35,478 bases of DNA from Candidatus Bathyarchaeota archaeon BA1 (GCA_001399805.1 LIHJ01000022.1:7467-42944), one strand, 5' to 3'; counted from the stretch's first letter, positions 24,454 to 32,578 are shown. The notes: generated from the sequence alone by a model not told the origin. Translations and numbers: made by a program.

Positions 24454-25134
24454 TAGAAGGTCTAGTAATTTTGCTTTTGAGGGAGGCTTCTCCGGCAATC
24501 TTGGTTTTGAAGGTGGCTTCTCTTCGATCCTTACTCTTATCGGGGGTGGGGGAGGTACGGGGGGCTTTTCTTCGGCTAAGCCCTTCTGCTTCAGGATTAG
24601 ATCGAGCTGCTCCTTCGCCTTGGCCTTAAGCGCCTCAGTGATCTTTACCACTTCCCGCATGGCGGATAATTCGTCGTCCACCCCGACCACCTTCATGTTG
24701 TTGGGGGACAGGGTAACATATACGGGTGGGCGCCCGAGGCCCAGCTCCTTCTCAATGAAGTTGATTATTGTTGGGTTTTCCTTGCCCTTTCTAAAGGGGA
24801 AGATGACCTCCCGCTGGGAGATTGTCGCCGACTCCCTCTCCAAGGGTATCAGAACATTGCTAAGTCCCTTAAGTATCTCCTCCCGCAGTCTGTCCCGCTC
24901 AGACAAGGCGGCCTCATGCTCTCCTCTCAGCTTTTTGAGTTGTTCCTCCAACTCTATCGATTTGTCCTCGTATGGGAGCCCAGCCAGCTCATGAAAGTGC
25001 CTCTCAACATCACGCTTGCGTCTATACTCTTCCAGCGCCTTCTCAAGCTCGCTCCGCTTACTTTCATAACCCTCTATGCTTTTCTCCACCGCTCCAAGCT
25101 TTATCGCGAGGTCCTCAAGCTCAGAAAGCTCCAA
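24445..25134 (-). CDS. coiled-coil protein with proline-rich C-terminus, unknown function
   Basis: A 229-residue protein. Residues 1-105 are a long charged coiled coil ([37 protein letters not shown]). Residues about 105-175 form a compact domain ([40 protein letters not shown]). The tail has [15 protein letters not shown] and repeated KPPSK motifs, likely disordered or a binding platform. No enzyme motif or membrane helix is visible. It may have been cut at its 3' end, since its stop lies exactly at the thiolase junction, where the last residues LLDLLRK may or may not be native. I do not recognise the family. Confidence 0.7.
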   Translation of the reverse strand: MELSELEDLAIKLGAVEKSIEGYESKRSELEKALEEYRRKRDVERHFHELAGLPYEDKSIELEEQLKKLRGEHEAALSERDRLREEILKGLSNVLIPLERESATISQREVIFPFRKGKENPTIINFIEKELGLGRPPVYVTLSPNNMKVVGVDDELSAMREVVKITEALKAKAKEQLDLILKQKGLAEEKPPVPPPPPIRVRIEEKPPSKPRLPEKPPSKAKLLDLLRK

Positions 25135-25451
25135 GTCAGATCCTCCACACCTTGTATTAGCGGTTCTATTTTATATGTTTTAGAGGAGGAAAACCCAAGC
25201 CTTAAACCCGCCCGCATCTTTTTGGTCCGACAGATGAAATCAAAATGATGTTAAAAACCATGAATCAAAATCATGCAATTGCCAAGTAAAAATACAAACT
25301 AGACTAGGAAGCATATGCAAGTAAAAACTTCCTGACATCACACAAGTTTAGAAAAACACGGCCTCCAAATCCCTCACCCACATAAGGAAATCATCCCTGA
25401 GAAAGGGATGGAAAGTGGAGTCAGTTAAATGAGTTTAAGCAGAATTGAGGA
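25135..25451. other. intergenic region without a gene; one short hairpin
   Basis: About 317 bp with no convincing reading frame on either strand. The only structure seen is a perfect 7-bp hairpin CATCCCT-GAGAA-AGGGATG at 25392-25410, lying 40 bp past the stop of the HD gene, which could act in transcript ending. Confidence 0.5.
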
Positions 25452-26006
25452 CTATAAGCTTAGCTCTGCGGCTACGTTTTTCAGCCCGCTTAGGGCAACC
25501 TCAAAAAACCTTTCCTTAGGAATCCCAATTTCCTCGCATAGCAGGATTCTTTTTCTATCCGCACCCCTGGCGAAGTCCTTGTCCTTAAACTTCTTGGAGA
25601 CGGTCTCCACCCTCACATCCATCAGCCTCTTCGACGGCATCACTAGGGCGCAGGCGACCAGAAGGCCGGAGATGGCGTCGCAGGCGATGAGGGCCTTCTC
25701 CATGCTGGTTCCGGGTGAAACGTTGGTGTATTGAAAATTATGGGCCCTTATGGCCCTCTTCACATCCTTGGGAACCTTATCCCCCAAAACCTCCTCGGCT
25801 AATGTGGCGTGCCTCTCCGGCATGGCCTCCGTCTTCTCAAAGTCGATGTCATGCAGCAGACCCGTTAAGCCCCAGAGGTCTTCATCTTCCTTGAGGTAGT
25901 TTGCGAGGCTCCTCATGATGGCCTCCACAGCGAGCATATGACAGAGGAAGGCTCTTTTCGTGATGTTTTTCTTGACTAGATCCAACGCCTCTTCCCTTGT
26001 TAACAT
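25452..26006 (-). CDS. HD-domain phosphohydrolase-like protein
   Basis: A 184-residue single-domain HD protein. Metal ligands: the N-terminal His in KRAFLCHMLAVEAIM, the HD pair in GLLHDIDFEKT near residue 52, the His in ERHATLAEEVL and in AIRAHNF, and the Asp in ALIACDAISGLLVA. This subgroup of small cytosolic HD proteins is common in bacteria and archaea, with predicted hydrolysis of nucleotides or phosphate esters. Length is complete. The ATG at 26006 has no neighbour in operon arrangement except debris upstream. Confidence 0.86.
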   Translation of the reverse strand: MLTREEALDLVKKNITKRAFLCHMLAVEAIMRSLANYLKEDEDLWGLTGLLHDIDFEKTEAMPERHATLAEEVLGDKVPKDVKRAIRAHNFQYTNVSPGTSMEKALIACDAISGLLVACALVMPSKRLMDVRVETVSKKFKDKDFARGADRKRILLCEEIGIPKERFFEVALSGLKNVAAELSL

Positions 26007-26045
26007 CTCACCATCCCAAAGCCTTTAATTATTCCAATTAGTCTT

Positions 26046-26260
26046 CTATAGCTTTCCATTCTGGCTACGGCTGTTAAGCTCAAATACGATTTCACAGGCG
26101 TCACCTTTTGGGATCGCCTTGGTCGCATGAAACGTCGTCTGTGGGTTGGCCAGCCTAGCCACAGTTGAGCCGTGTGCCTCATGTCCTTGATACAGTTAGA
26201 GCTTGGTCCCGCGTACATGGCAAGGTCGGCCAGCCTCTCATTGCATTGCTTCCTCTAAGG
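26046..26260 (-). pseudogene. possible 3' remnant of an ATC-hydrolase-like protein
   Basis: One frame reads ARLANPQTTFHATKAIPKGD then ACEIVFELNSR before TAG at 26046-26048. This resembles the C-terminal motif of L-2-amino-thiazoline-4-carboxylate hydrolase-like proteins (F-x-x-T-K...GD-x-CE). Upstream another frame reads ERLADLAMYAGPSSN. No start and no long frame exist, so if real it is a decayed fragment. Recognition is weak. Confidence 0.28.
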
Positions 26261-26321
26261 TCTCCTTAAAGAAATTATGAAGGTTATAAACTTCACTTCG
26301 CTTCTATGACAAAATAAGGAT

Positions 26322-26501
26322 ATGGTAATCGTGGGTGAAGCTGAGCGTCACCTTGAGCTAAATCGTAAGTATCTGGAGGAAGGTGAAAGGCTTCACATAG
26401 TCAACAGCCTCCACACAAACTTCTATGAAAATTGGATGACACCCGAGGGTGCCAAAGGCTCGGAAGCGGTTAGGGAGCTCATCGAAAAGCTGAGACCTTA
26501 A
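26322..26501 (+). pseudogene. PaREP1-like short gene, probably internally deleted
   Basis: ATG at 26322 with AAGGAT upstream encodes 59 residues: AERHLELNRKYLEEGERLH followed by SLHTNFYENWMTPEG and AVRELIEKLRP. LH-x-NFYENW plus the leucine-rich end is the PaREP1 C-terminal signature, and the first part looks like the N-terminal helix. The central 50-60 residues (the ASEKLWGAA region) are absent, so it is either a short relative or a deletion product. It is the fourth PaREP1-type sequence in the window and lies away from the array at 17999-19457. Confidence 0.5.
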
Positions 26502-26522
26502 CAGACCTGCTAAATGAACAAT

Positions 26523-27374
26523 TTAGATTGAGCTTTCTTCCAATCCTTGAAGAAACTGGTAAATGTTTCTCCCTAAATCATTGGGATTATAGCCCCCTTC
26601 CAGGGTGGCGAAGGTTGGTAGGCCCAGCGACCCTATCCTCCTCCCGATCTCTCGGTAGCACTCGGAGTTCAGGCCCAATGACGCCATGGGGTCATTTTCA
26701 TGAGCATCAAATCCAGCGGACAATGCCACAACTTCTACGCCCTTCATATCCACCTGGCTCAGCGCCTTCTCCAAAGTTTTGAGATACAACTCGTCACCCG
26801 TGTTCCTATGTAAGGGAAAATTGAGGCAATTGGCTTGCGATTGTAGGCCGGTTCCCGGATAGTGGGGGCTTCTATGCAGGGAGACAAACCTTACCTTTGG
26901 GTCGCCTAGGAAGATCTCCTGAGTTCCATTCCCATGATGCCCATCAATGTCCAAGATCAACGTGCTCTTATCGAGGCTTCGCACGGCTATGGCGAGGTTG
27001 TTGAAGTAGCAGAAGCCGAGGGATGAGGCACCCAAGGCCCTCCCGGAGCGACCCGCATGATGTCCCGGCGGTCTCATCAAGGAGAACCCGTTCAACCTCG
27101 CAGTCAAGATGGCGCCACCGGCCGAGAGACACGCATACTCGTAAATGTCTTCATAGGGAGGGGAGTCAGGGTCATAAAAGCTCCTTGTCCTCACCATTTC
27201 TATGTACTCGGCGGTGTGAACCCTCAACAGATCCTCGTAGGATGCAGGTGTGGGCTCAACAAACTCGTACCCCTTGCCCTTAAGGAACCTGTAGGCCTCC
27301 CTGACCCTGGCTGGGCTCTCTGGGTGCCATGGCTCATAATACTCCAAACAACGCCTAGAAAACACAATATTCAT
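26523..27374 (-). CDS. histone deacetylase family protein (acetoin utilisation/acetylpolyamine hydrolase-like)
   Basis: A 283-residue Zn-dependent deacetylase of the arginase/deacetylase fold, slightly shorter than typical members (300-340). Key residues are visible: PPGHHAG with the catalytic His pair at 105-106, DIDGHHGNG giving zinc ligands Asp144 and His146, SAGFDAHENDP giving the third ligand Asp223, and LEGGYN at 258-263 holding the Gly-Gly-Tyr transition-state stabiliser. The substrate in archaea is uncertain: acetylated polyamines or proteins such as Alba are candidates. ATG at 27374. It stands alone, convergent with the PaREP1 remnant. Confidence 0.93.
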   Translation of the reverse strand: MNIVFSRRCLEYYEPWHPESPARVREAYRFLKGKGYEFVEPTPASYEDLLRVHTAEYIEMVRTRSFYDPDSPPYEDIYEYACLSAGGAILTARLNGFSLMRPPGHHAGRSGRALGASSLGFCYFNNLAIAVRSLDKSTLILDIDGHHGNGTQEIFLGDPKVRFVSLHRSPHYPGTGLQSQANCLNFPLHRNTGDELYLKTLEKALSQVDMKGVEVVALSAGFDAHENDPMASLGLNSECYREIGRRIGSLGLPTFATLEGGYNPNDLGRNIYQFLQGLEESSI

Positions 27375-27615
27375 GGAAAATATTTATGAAATTTCAGGAA
27401 TATGTACTTTTATAGGATTTCTATCGTCAGTCACAATGCTTTTATTAAGCGTGGCGCCAACTCCCCAAACTGAATGCGATGGGTAATACTTTACGACGGG
27501 CCCAGCAATACAGAGGCGATGGCAACTATTTTCGTTAAGAAAAAGGATAGTTATTATGATAAGACCCTGGACTTGAAGATAAGCGAGCGCATAATGGTTT
27601 GAGGCGGACCTGGCC

Positions 27616-27732
27616 ATGATAAAAAGGTTGGTGGTCACTGGTTTAGTCGTGGTAATCTTTGTTGGCGGGGTTGCCTTCGGTTTTCAGGCATGGATACGTA
27701 AAGCAAATCAAATAGGAGAGACAATAGGCTAG
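27616..27732 (+). CDS. possible small single-pass membrane protein (38 aa)
   Basis: ATG 27616 encodes MIKRLVVTGLVVVIFVGGVA followed by FGFQAWIRKANQIGETIG: a positively charged start, one transmembrane helix and a polar tail. GAGGCGGACC lies just upstream. A short open stretch (MATIFVKKKDSYYDKTLDL) precedes it. No family recognised; it could be a fragment of a larger gene. The flanking 27375-27615 holds nothing else I can support. Confidence 0.35.
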   Translation: MIKRLVVTGLVVVIFVGGVAFGFQAWIRKANQIGETIG

Positions 27733-27825
27733 GGCCCAAAGGGAGACATTAGAAAGGCGTTAAGAAATTAAAGGAAGGTAATGATTTAGTATTGAGCTAT
27801 GTTGAGAGCACTCTTATGCTGCGGT

Positions 27826-28137
27826 TTAGTCTGGCCACTTTTTGCTTAAATCGAGAAAATACCGGACTTCCTCTTCTGTCCCATCCTTGAATCTAACAGT
27901 TATGAACATTGTGAAACTCCCCCATCCAGATGATTCTAATGCAAACTTTGATTTCTTATCATGCACGATTCGTATTGGATTGGGAAATGTTGGGTGAAGA
28001 AGGTATAAAACGTACTCGATTTTGTTTAAGACGGTGTCATCTTCATCGACAAAGACCCTCCATTCATACCAATCATAATTACCTCTCCTCGCGACCCTCT
28101 TCGCATAATTATTAAAACTAATCTTCAAAGATATCAC
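27826..28137 (-). CDS. pYEATS (prokaryotic YEATS) domain protein
   Basis: A 103-residue beta-sandwich protein. WYEWRVFVDEDDTVLNKIEY is followed by VLYLLHPTFPNPIRIV, KSKFALESSGWGSFTMFITV and RFKDGTEEEVRY. The W-x-V-F-V, LHPTFPNP and GWG-x-F elements are the YEATS signature; eukaryotic YEATS domains read acylated histones, and prokaryotic ones (pYEATS) are predicted sensors in membrane-linked conflict systems. It makes up the whole protein. The GTG start overlaps the TGA of the upstream membrane gene (GTGA), indicating translational coupling and a joint function. Which ligand it binds is unknown. Confidence 0.82.
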   Translation of the reverse strand: MISLKISFNNYAKRVARRGNYDWYEWRVFVDEDDTVLNKIEYVLYLLHPTFPNPIRIVHDKKSKFALESSGWGSFTMFITVRFKDGTEEEVRYFLDLSKKWPD

Positions 28138-28718
28138 CTCATGACCGCCTTTTGTGTGATCGCTAATGGATAAAACGGCTTAACCTCCCATTTCTGACCG
28201 TTCCTTTCAATCAAGTTTAGTCTTATAATATGATTTAACCTAACTGTAGATGGAAGGGCGCATTGCCATCCCCCTTGCGCGAATGCTAAGTCCATCTTAC
28301 CAGTTGCTATGATTCTGCCCCCCTCTCTAATATCATATGTGCAATTGTCTACATCTAAATCTACATCGATCGAGGATTTCGGTGAAAAATCCAAATTGAC
28401 TTTGATATCCACGGGAAGAAGTGACCATTTAAATACGGCTATGGTGGCTCCAACTATTTCTGCTAGTACCACCCCAACACCCCATTTAGAAAAATCAGAA
28501 GTTCTTACAGCCTCACCAAACACCCCTATATTAGCCAAAAGGACAACAACAGCTGTAACCACGGTAATCGCCAGAAAAGCTATCAAGAGGATCATTCTTT
28601 CCTTCATAACAGAATCCTTCTGCTTTTCCACATTACTGTTTTTGGAACGATTTTTAAATTCTTCGCTCTTGGCAGAGCGCACCAAATAAAAAGAATGAAT
28701 CGAAATGGAAAGAGTCAT
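28134..28718 (-). CDS. two-helix membrane protein coupled to pYEATS
   Basis: A 194-residue protein. The polar N-terminus (40 residues) precedes ILLIAFLAITVVTAVVVLLA (helix 1, about 43-65), then a short loop and VGVVLAEIVGATIAVFKW (helix 2, about 80-98). The remaining 95 residues form a beta-rich domain (INVNLDFSPKS-like segment VDIKVNLDFSPKSSIDVDLD, then LNHIIRLNLIERNGQKWEV). A TATA-like TATATAAAG on this strand sits about 32 bp before ATG 28718 and supports that start; the ATG at 28607 with AAGGA upstream is the alternative. It is translationally coupled to the pYEATS gene. Family not recognised. Confidence 0.72.
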   Translation of the reverse strand: MTLSISIHSFYLVRSAKSEEFKNRSKNSNVEKQKDSVMKERMILLIAFLAITVVTAVVVLLANIGVFGEAVRTSDFSKWGVGVVLAEIVGATIAVFKWSLLPVDIKVNLDFSPKSSIDVDLDVDNCTYDIREGGRIIATGKMDLAFAQGGWQCALPSTVRLNHIIRLNLIERNGQKWEVKPFYPLAITQKAVMR

Positions 28719-28820
28719 CCAAACAACGACCTGGAGAGATTGATCAAAGCTTTATATAGAAGTTGAGCCCTTGATGAGGGCTTAGAAAAATTTTTATTCT
28801 GGGGGTGTTGAGAATCACTA

Positions 28821-28890
28821 GAACGCCACTCCAGGCGGGCGTTCGCGGAAGTAGGGCCTTTATTTTGTATACCCCCACCCTACTTCCGCG
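28821..28890 (+). promoter_or_regulatory. two tandem inverted repeats upstream of cbf5
   Basis: A 7-bp stem GAACGCC/GGCGTTC (28821-28827 and 28838-28844) is followed at once by a 13-bp perfect stem CGCGGAAGTAGGG (28844-28856) / its complement (28878-28890). The second loop contains TTTATTTTGTATA, a TATA-like element about 75 bp before the cbf5 start, and a T6 run follows at about 28901. It may be an operator around the cbf5 promoter, or a structured small RNA or terminator. Confidence 0.6.
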
Positions 28891-28947
28891 CAGAACCCCA
28901 ACTTTTTTAACCTCTGAACCCCCTTCCATCATTGAGGATGAAATTGA

Positions 28948-31580
28948 ATGCCAAGATCTATGGCGCCCTGGGAGATCAAGAGGGAGCGTACGGTGAGGGC
29001 TGAGGAGGAGACCAGCCCAAGCTTTGGACACAAGCCCACAGAGCGACCCATCCAGGAGCATGTACGATTTGGGATAATAAACCTGGACAAGCCGGCTGGG
29101 CCGTCCAGCCATGAGGTCACGGCATGGGTGAGGCGCATCCTAAGCCTTGAGGGTGCGGGTCACGGCGGGACCCTAGAGGCCTAGCAGCCGGGGTAGATCC
29201 CAAGGTGACCGGCGTTCTGCCCATCGCTTTAGGGGAGACCACCAAGGTGGTTCAGGCCCTCCTCTTGTCAGGTAAGGAATACGTTTGCGTCATGAGACTC
29301 CATTCTCATGTGTCGGAGGATCGCCTAAAGGCGGTTTTGGACGAGTTCAGCGGAGCCATCTACCAACGCCCACCTGTCCGGGCCTCTGTGAAGCGGAGGC
29401 TCCGAATCAGAAAGACATACTATCTCAACCTTCTTGAGACGGATGGGAGGAACGTCCTCTTCCAGGTTGGGTGCGAGGCAGGGACCTACATAAGAAAGCT
29501 GTGCCTAAGTGGCGACACAGAATTGATTCTTTCAAACGGAGAAATCATAACAATTAAGGAATTTGTAGAAAGTCTTTCCAATTCGACTGGGTCATGCAAT
29601 GTTCCTACGGAATATGGAATAATTTCATTTGAAAATGGAAGGCTTGCCAACAATAGAATAGTTATGACACAAAAATTCCATTCGCCCAAAAAGTTGATAA
29701 CAATCAAAATGCATTCTGGAATGGAACTAAAACTAACAGATGATCATGAAGTTTTGATTAGCACCATGGATGGTCCCCGATGGGTTTGTGCGAAGAGTCT
29801 TAAGGGTGGGGACTTAGCTTACTCTCCAAGAGAATTAGTTATTGAAGAGGACACACCATATATTGTTGACTTCCTCGATGACGACTTCTTAGTGTATGAG
29901 GAAAAACTCAGGGAAATGTGTATTTCGGGATTTCGGGAAAAGTACGGAAGCATAAGGGGGATGTCTAAGAGATTAAGGATAGATCGAAAGCCCTTTTACA
30001 GGGGCGGAAAAAGTTACATTAGGGTCAAGTATGTTAAAGCAGCTTGTGATTGGAATAAACTTAAAGACGTCATCACCTCGCTGAAAACTGAAAGGGGAAG
30101 GATAGTTAGACTAAAAAATACGATGCTCACGGAGAACTTAATGTATTTATTGGGTTTAATCGCATCGGATGGATGCCTTGTATTTGAGAAAAAATGTGTT
30201 AGACCAAGCAGAGTGAAGTTTCATAATTCAAGCAGGGAATTAATTAATGCATTTGTAAAAATACATACAGAACTTTTCCCCTCCATCCCAGTACGTGTAA
30301 AAAATACTGTAGAGAACTTATTCGAAGTGGATACAAATAATCCGGTTCTTGCAAGCATTGCATATTCATTAGGTATTAAAGGCCCAGAGAGAGAACCCGA
30401 CCCTAAACGCGTTATTAAATTGTCTAAACCATTAATCAGAGGGTTCCTAAAGGGGTATTTCGACGGTGATGGCACAGCGCATTGCCGTAAAAAAGGGAGA
30501 ACCCACACAATTATTGAAATCTCTACGATCAGCTGGCCCATAGCAAAAAGGCTACATCAATTATTAAAAAGGGTGGGAATCCGTAGTAAAATCTGTGCTG
30601 AAAAGGTTCGAGGTTCATTTAAAACACAAAGTGGGTTCATACATCGAGTAAGGTTGGTTTCCCCGTATGACAAGTTAAAGTTCATAAACGAGGTTGGATG
30701 TGTTCACCCCAGAAAGAAAGAAGTTATGCAACAAGTGAAGACAATATTGAAAAGGCATGTAGATGAGGATAGCTTGAATTACGCCCCATTACATGTTAAA
30801 AAACTTATTCAGGGTATTTTTGTAAAGTACAAATTGAGCGCTAAAAAGCTAAATTTAGGAGGGGATTTCGAAAGCGTTTTGCGATCGCATAAACCAATGA
30901 CTAAACATTTACTTAGAAACGCTATAGAAAAGCTGAAGAACTACGCAAACCAAACAGAGCTATCCGAACTGAATTCCATTCTAAATTCAAAGTTTTACAC
31001 AGAAAAAGTAAAGGTTGTTGATGAAATAACATCAAAAAGCAAATACGTATATGACATTACTGTGGAAAATACTCATAATTTTATTCCAGAGGGGTCGATT
31101 GTAATAAGTAATTGCTTTGATCTTGGCGAGGCGTTGGGGTGTGGTGCCCACATGGGGGAGCTCCGCCGAACCAGGGCAGGGCCCTTCACCGAGGATGAGG
31201 GGATGGTCACACTGCACGATGTATCCTACATGTTTACCCTATGGCGGGAAAGTGGCAATGAAAGTATGCTTCGGAGGTTCATATTCCCCATGGAAAAGGC
31301 GCTGGAACTCCTCCCCAAAATCTACATACGGGACTCTGCGGTGGACGCCATCTGCCACGGAGCCCACTTGGCGGCGCCTGGCGTCCTATCAATAGAAACG
31401 GGGATAAAGCCCAATGATGTTGTCGTCATTTTCACCCAAAAGGGCGAGGCTGTGGCGCTGGCGAAGGTCTCAGCGTCCACCGAAGATATCATAAAGATGG
31501 ATCACGGGTTTGTGGCGAGAACCCAGCGGGTTTTAATGCCGAGAGGAACCTACCCCAAAGCGTGGCGCAGCTGCCTATGA
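28948..31580 (+). CDS. cbf5: tRNA/rRNA pseudouridine synthase Cbf5 (TruB family) with a 20-nt RNA intron and an intein
   Basis: Cbf5 is the catalytic subunit of H/ACA ribonucleoprotein, which converts uridine to pseudouridine in rRNA and tRNA. Exon 1 (28948-29175) reads MAPWEIKRERTV, INLDKPAGPSSHEV and GHGGTL; exon 2 begins at 29196 with DPKVTGVLPIALG, so the catalytic Asp is residue 77. The enzyme continues to EAGTYIRKL, where a 537-residue intein (29502-31112) is inserted, and resumes as CFDLGEALGCGAHMGELRRTR. The PUA domain (AVDAICHGAHLAAPGVLS) ends the protein. Precursor 870 residues; after splicing 333, the normal archaeal length. ATG 28960 is an alternative start. Host codon use is GC-richer than the intein. 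Confidence 0.92.
29176..29195 (+). other. 20-nt archaeal (BHB-type) intron in cbf5
   Basis: Reading through exon 1 gives GGTLEA then a stop; removing exactly 20 nt joins GGG ACC CTA to GAT CCC AAG, giving the invariant GTLDPKVTG. Both junctions read TA|G, forming matching bulges; CCC (29171-29173) pairs with GGG of the intron, GGC (29178-29180) pairs with GCC (29187-29189) around a 6-nt loop, and exon GGG pairs with CCC beyond. This is a relaxed bulge-helix-bulge. TAGA is repeated at both ends, so sliding of the junction does not alter the product. Confidence 0.82.
29502..31112 (+). other. intein with LAGLIDADG homing endonuclease (537 aa) in Cbf5
   Basis: It starts with Cys1 (CLSGDTELILSNG, block A), has block B TDDHEVLIST (T-x-x-H), ends VYDITVENTHNFI (block F) and GSIVISN before the host Cys (block G), so N- and C-terminal splicing residues (Cys1, Asn537, Cys+1) are present; the penultimate residue is Ser instead of His. 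Two endonuclease motifs are clear: LLGLIASDG near intein residue 215 and GFLKGYFDGDG near 318. Frame is open throughout, so splicing and homing may be active. AT-rich relative to the flanking host exons. Confidence 0.93.
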
Positions 31581-31642
31581 GCAACCGTTATCTTGATTAC
31601 TAGCTATAAACAAACATTTCCTTTATATTCCATAATGAAGTG

Positions 31643-32080
31643 ATGAATATGAAAAGAAAAATTTTGTTATTAATGGTTGCCATCACAGCCTTAATTTTTA
31701 CTATGACTTCAACTCAGGCAGGTAATGGAGCTACCGTAATAGGTAACATCAACAAAGATCAACTGGCTGGACATATATCTACAAAGATTTCAGGTGTATG
31801 CGGACAAGACTACAGGCTAGTGTCACCGACCCAAGCAACAGAATGGAAAGTCTTCGTGAATGTGCTCTCAGAAATGGAAACCCAACCAGTACATATATGG
31901 ATATTCGAAGTTATCGGAAAATACCCATATAATTATGAAGAGCAAAAGAAAAACCCTAAGACCCCTTATGCCAAAGGAATTGGAAAACGCAGTCTGACGG
32001 CTAACTTAGACCCATCGAAGACATATGAGGTCTGGATAAGAGATGCATATGCAAAACCATTAGCGCGCGCTGGGAATTAA
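31643..32080 (+). CDS. secreted protein of unknown function
   Basis: About 145 residues. The N-terminus MKRKILLLMVAITALIFTMT ending in STQAG is a classic signal peptide with a cleavage site near residue 28. The mature part includes one internal Cys (GVCGQDYRLVSP), WKVFVNVLSEMETQPVHIWI and a final segment LTANLDPSKTYEVWIRDAYA that looks like a beta-sandwich (adhesin-like) strand pattern. No family recognised. A TATA-like CTTTATATTC lies about 25 bp upstream. An in-frame ATG pair (31643/31649) leaves the exact start open. Confidence 0.62.
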   Translation: MNMKRKILLLMVAITALIFTMTSTQAGNGATVIGNINKDQLAGHISTKISGVCGQDYRLVSPTQATEWKVFVNVLSEMETQPVHIWIFEVIGKYPYNYEEQKKNPKTPYAKGIGKRSLTANLDPSKTYEVWIRDAYAKPLARAGN

Positions 32081-32121
32081 CAAAAACATTAATTTAGCAA
32101 CCAGGTTTCTAGCGCATAGGT

Positions 32122-32337
32122 TTATATATACTCGAAGATTATGTCAGTAATCTTCTTTCGAGCCTCTTCGAGTACTAGGCGGATCCTCTCCGCCTTCTCA
32201 GGTGTTAGGTCAAGGTAGTTAGTTCTGATGAGGCTGGCGAAGTTGCGTAGCTCCCGATTCAATCCTTTTCTCTCTTCAATGAAGGCTCTTCTGCTCTCAA
32301 TCATTTCTTTGAACATTCCTTCTTCCCTCTTCAGCAA
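32122..32337 (-). CDS. small helical protein, unknown (71 aa)
   Basis: Charged, helix-forming protein: EMIESRRAFIEERKGLNREL, then NYLDLTPEKAERIRLVLEEA ending in RKKITDIIFEYI. It resembles a coiled-coil or three-helix bundle of the kind seen with small regulators. The listed start is TTG; an ATG at 32316 preceded by GAAGGA is the better ribosome-site match. It overlaps the beginning of an open frame on the other strand, where I think this strand is coding. Confidence 0.45.
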   Translation of the reverse strand: MLKREEGMFKEMIESRRAFIEERKGLNRELRNFASLIRTNYLDLTPEKAERIRLVLEEARKKITDIIFEYI

Positions 32338-32338
32338 G

Positions 32339-32578
32339 ATCGAGGAATCCGTTTATGGTACTCTTGGAATCGATGTCAAAAGGATTGAAACCGGGGTAAT
32401 TTTGGCACGATTTGAGGTTGAGGTAAAGGCAACGAGAGTGGATACCGTAACAATGACGTTAACACAAGCGAATAATGCAGTCGATCAATGGACTGGGATA
32501 ACAATAAAGGAATTCTTGGAAAGGACGGGGCAAGGCACAGAGGAACGCTTAAAAGCAGGATTTAGATATGAGGTTTAG
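32339..32578 (+). pseudogene. 3' fragment of an unknown gene
   Basis: An open frame reads IEESVYGTLGIDVKRIETGV, ILARFEVEVKATRVDTVTMT and GITIKEFLERTGQGTEERL to a TAG at 32576. The sequence looks like real protein (alternating strands, then a helix) but no credible start exists: upstream the frame runs across the opposite-strand ORF. It is probably the end of a truncated gene. No family recognised. Confidence 0.35.

Noticed and set aside
23957..24994. 345-residue open frame on the plus strand
   Set aside because: It is the antisense of the DUF35, thiolase and coiled-coil genes; its Ser/Pro/Gly-rich sequence has no protein-like signatures.
28744..29138. Open frames of 122 and 69 residues on the minus strand
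   Set aside because: They run antisense to the cbf5 start and across the inverted repeats; no coding signature.
29176..29204. Programmed ribosomal frameshift or sequencing error in cbf5
   Set aside because: A 20-nt insert flanked by TAGA repeats that restores the exact conserved motif is not explained by one-base slippage or a base-call error; a BHB-like fold is present.
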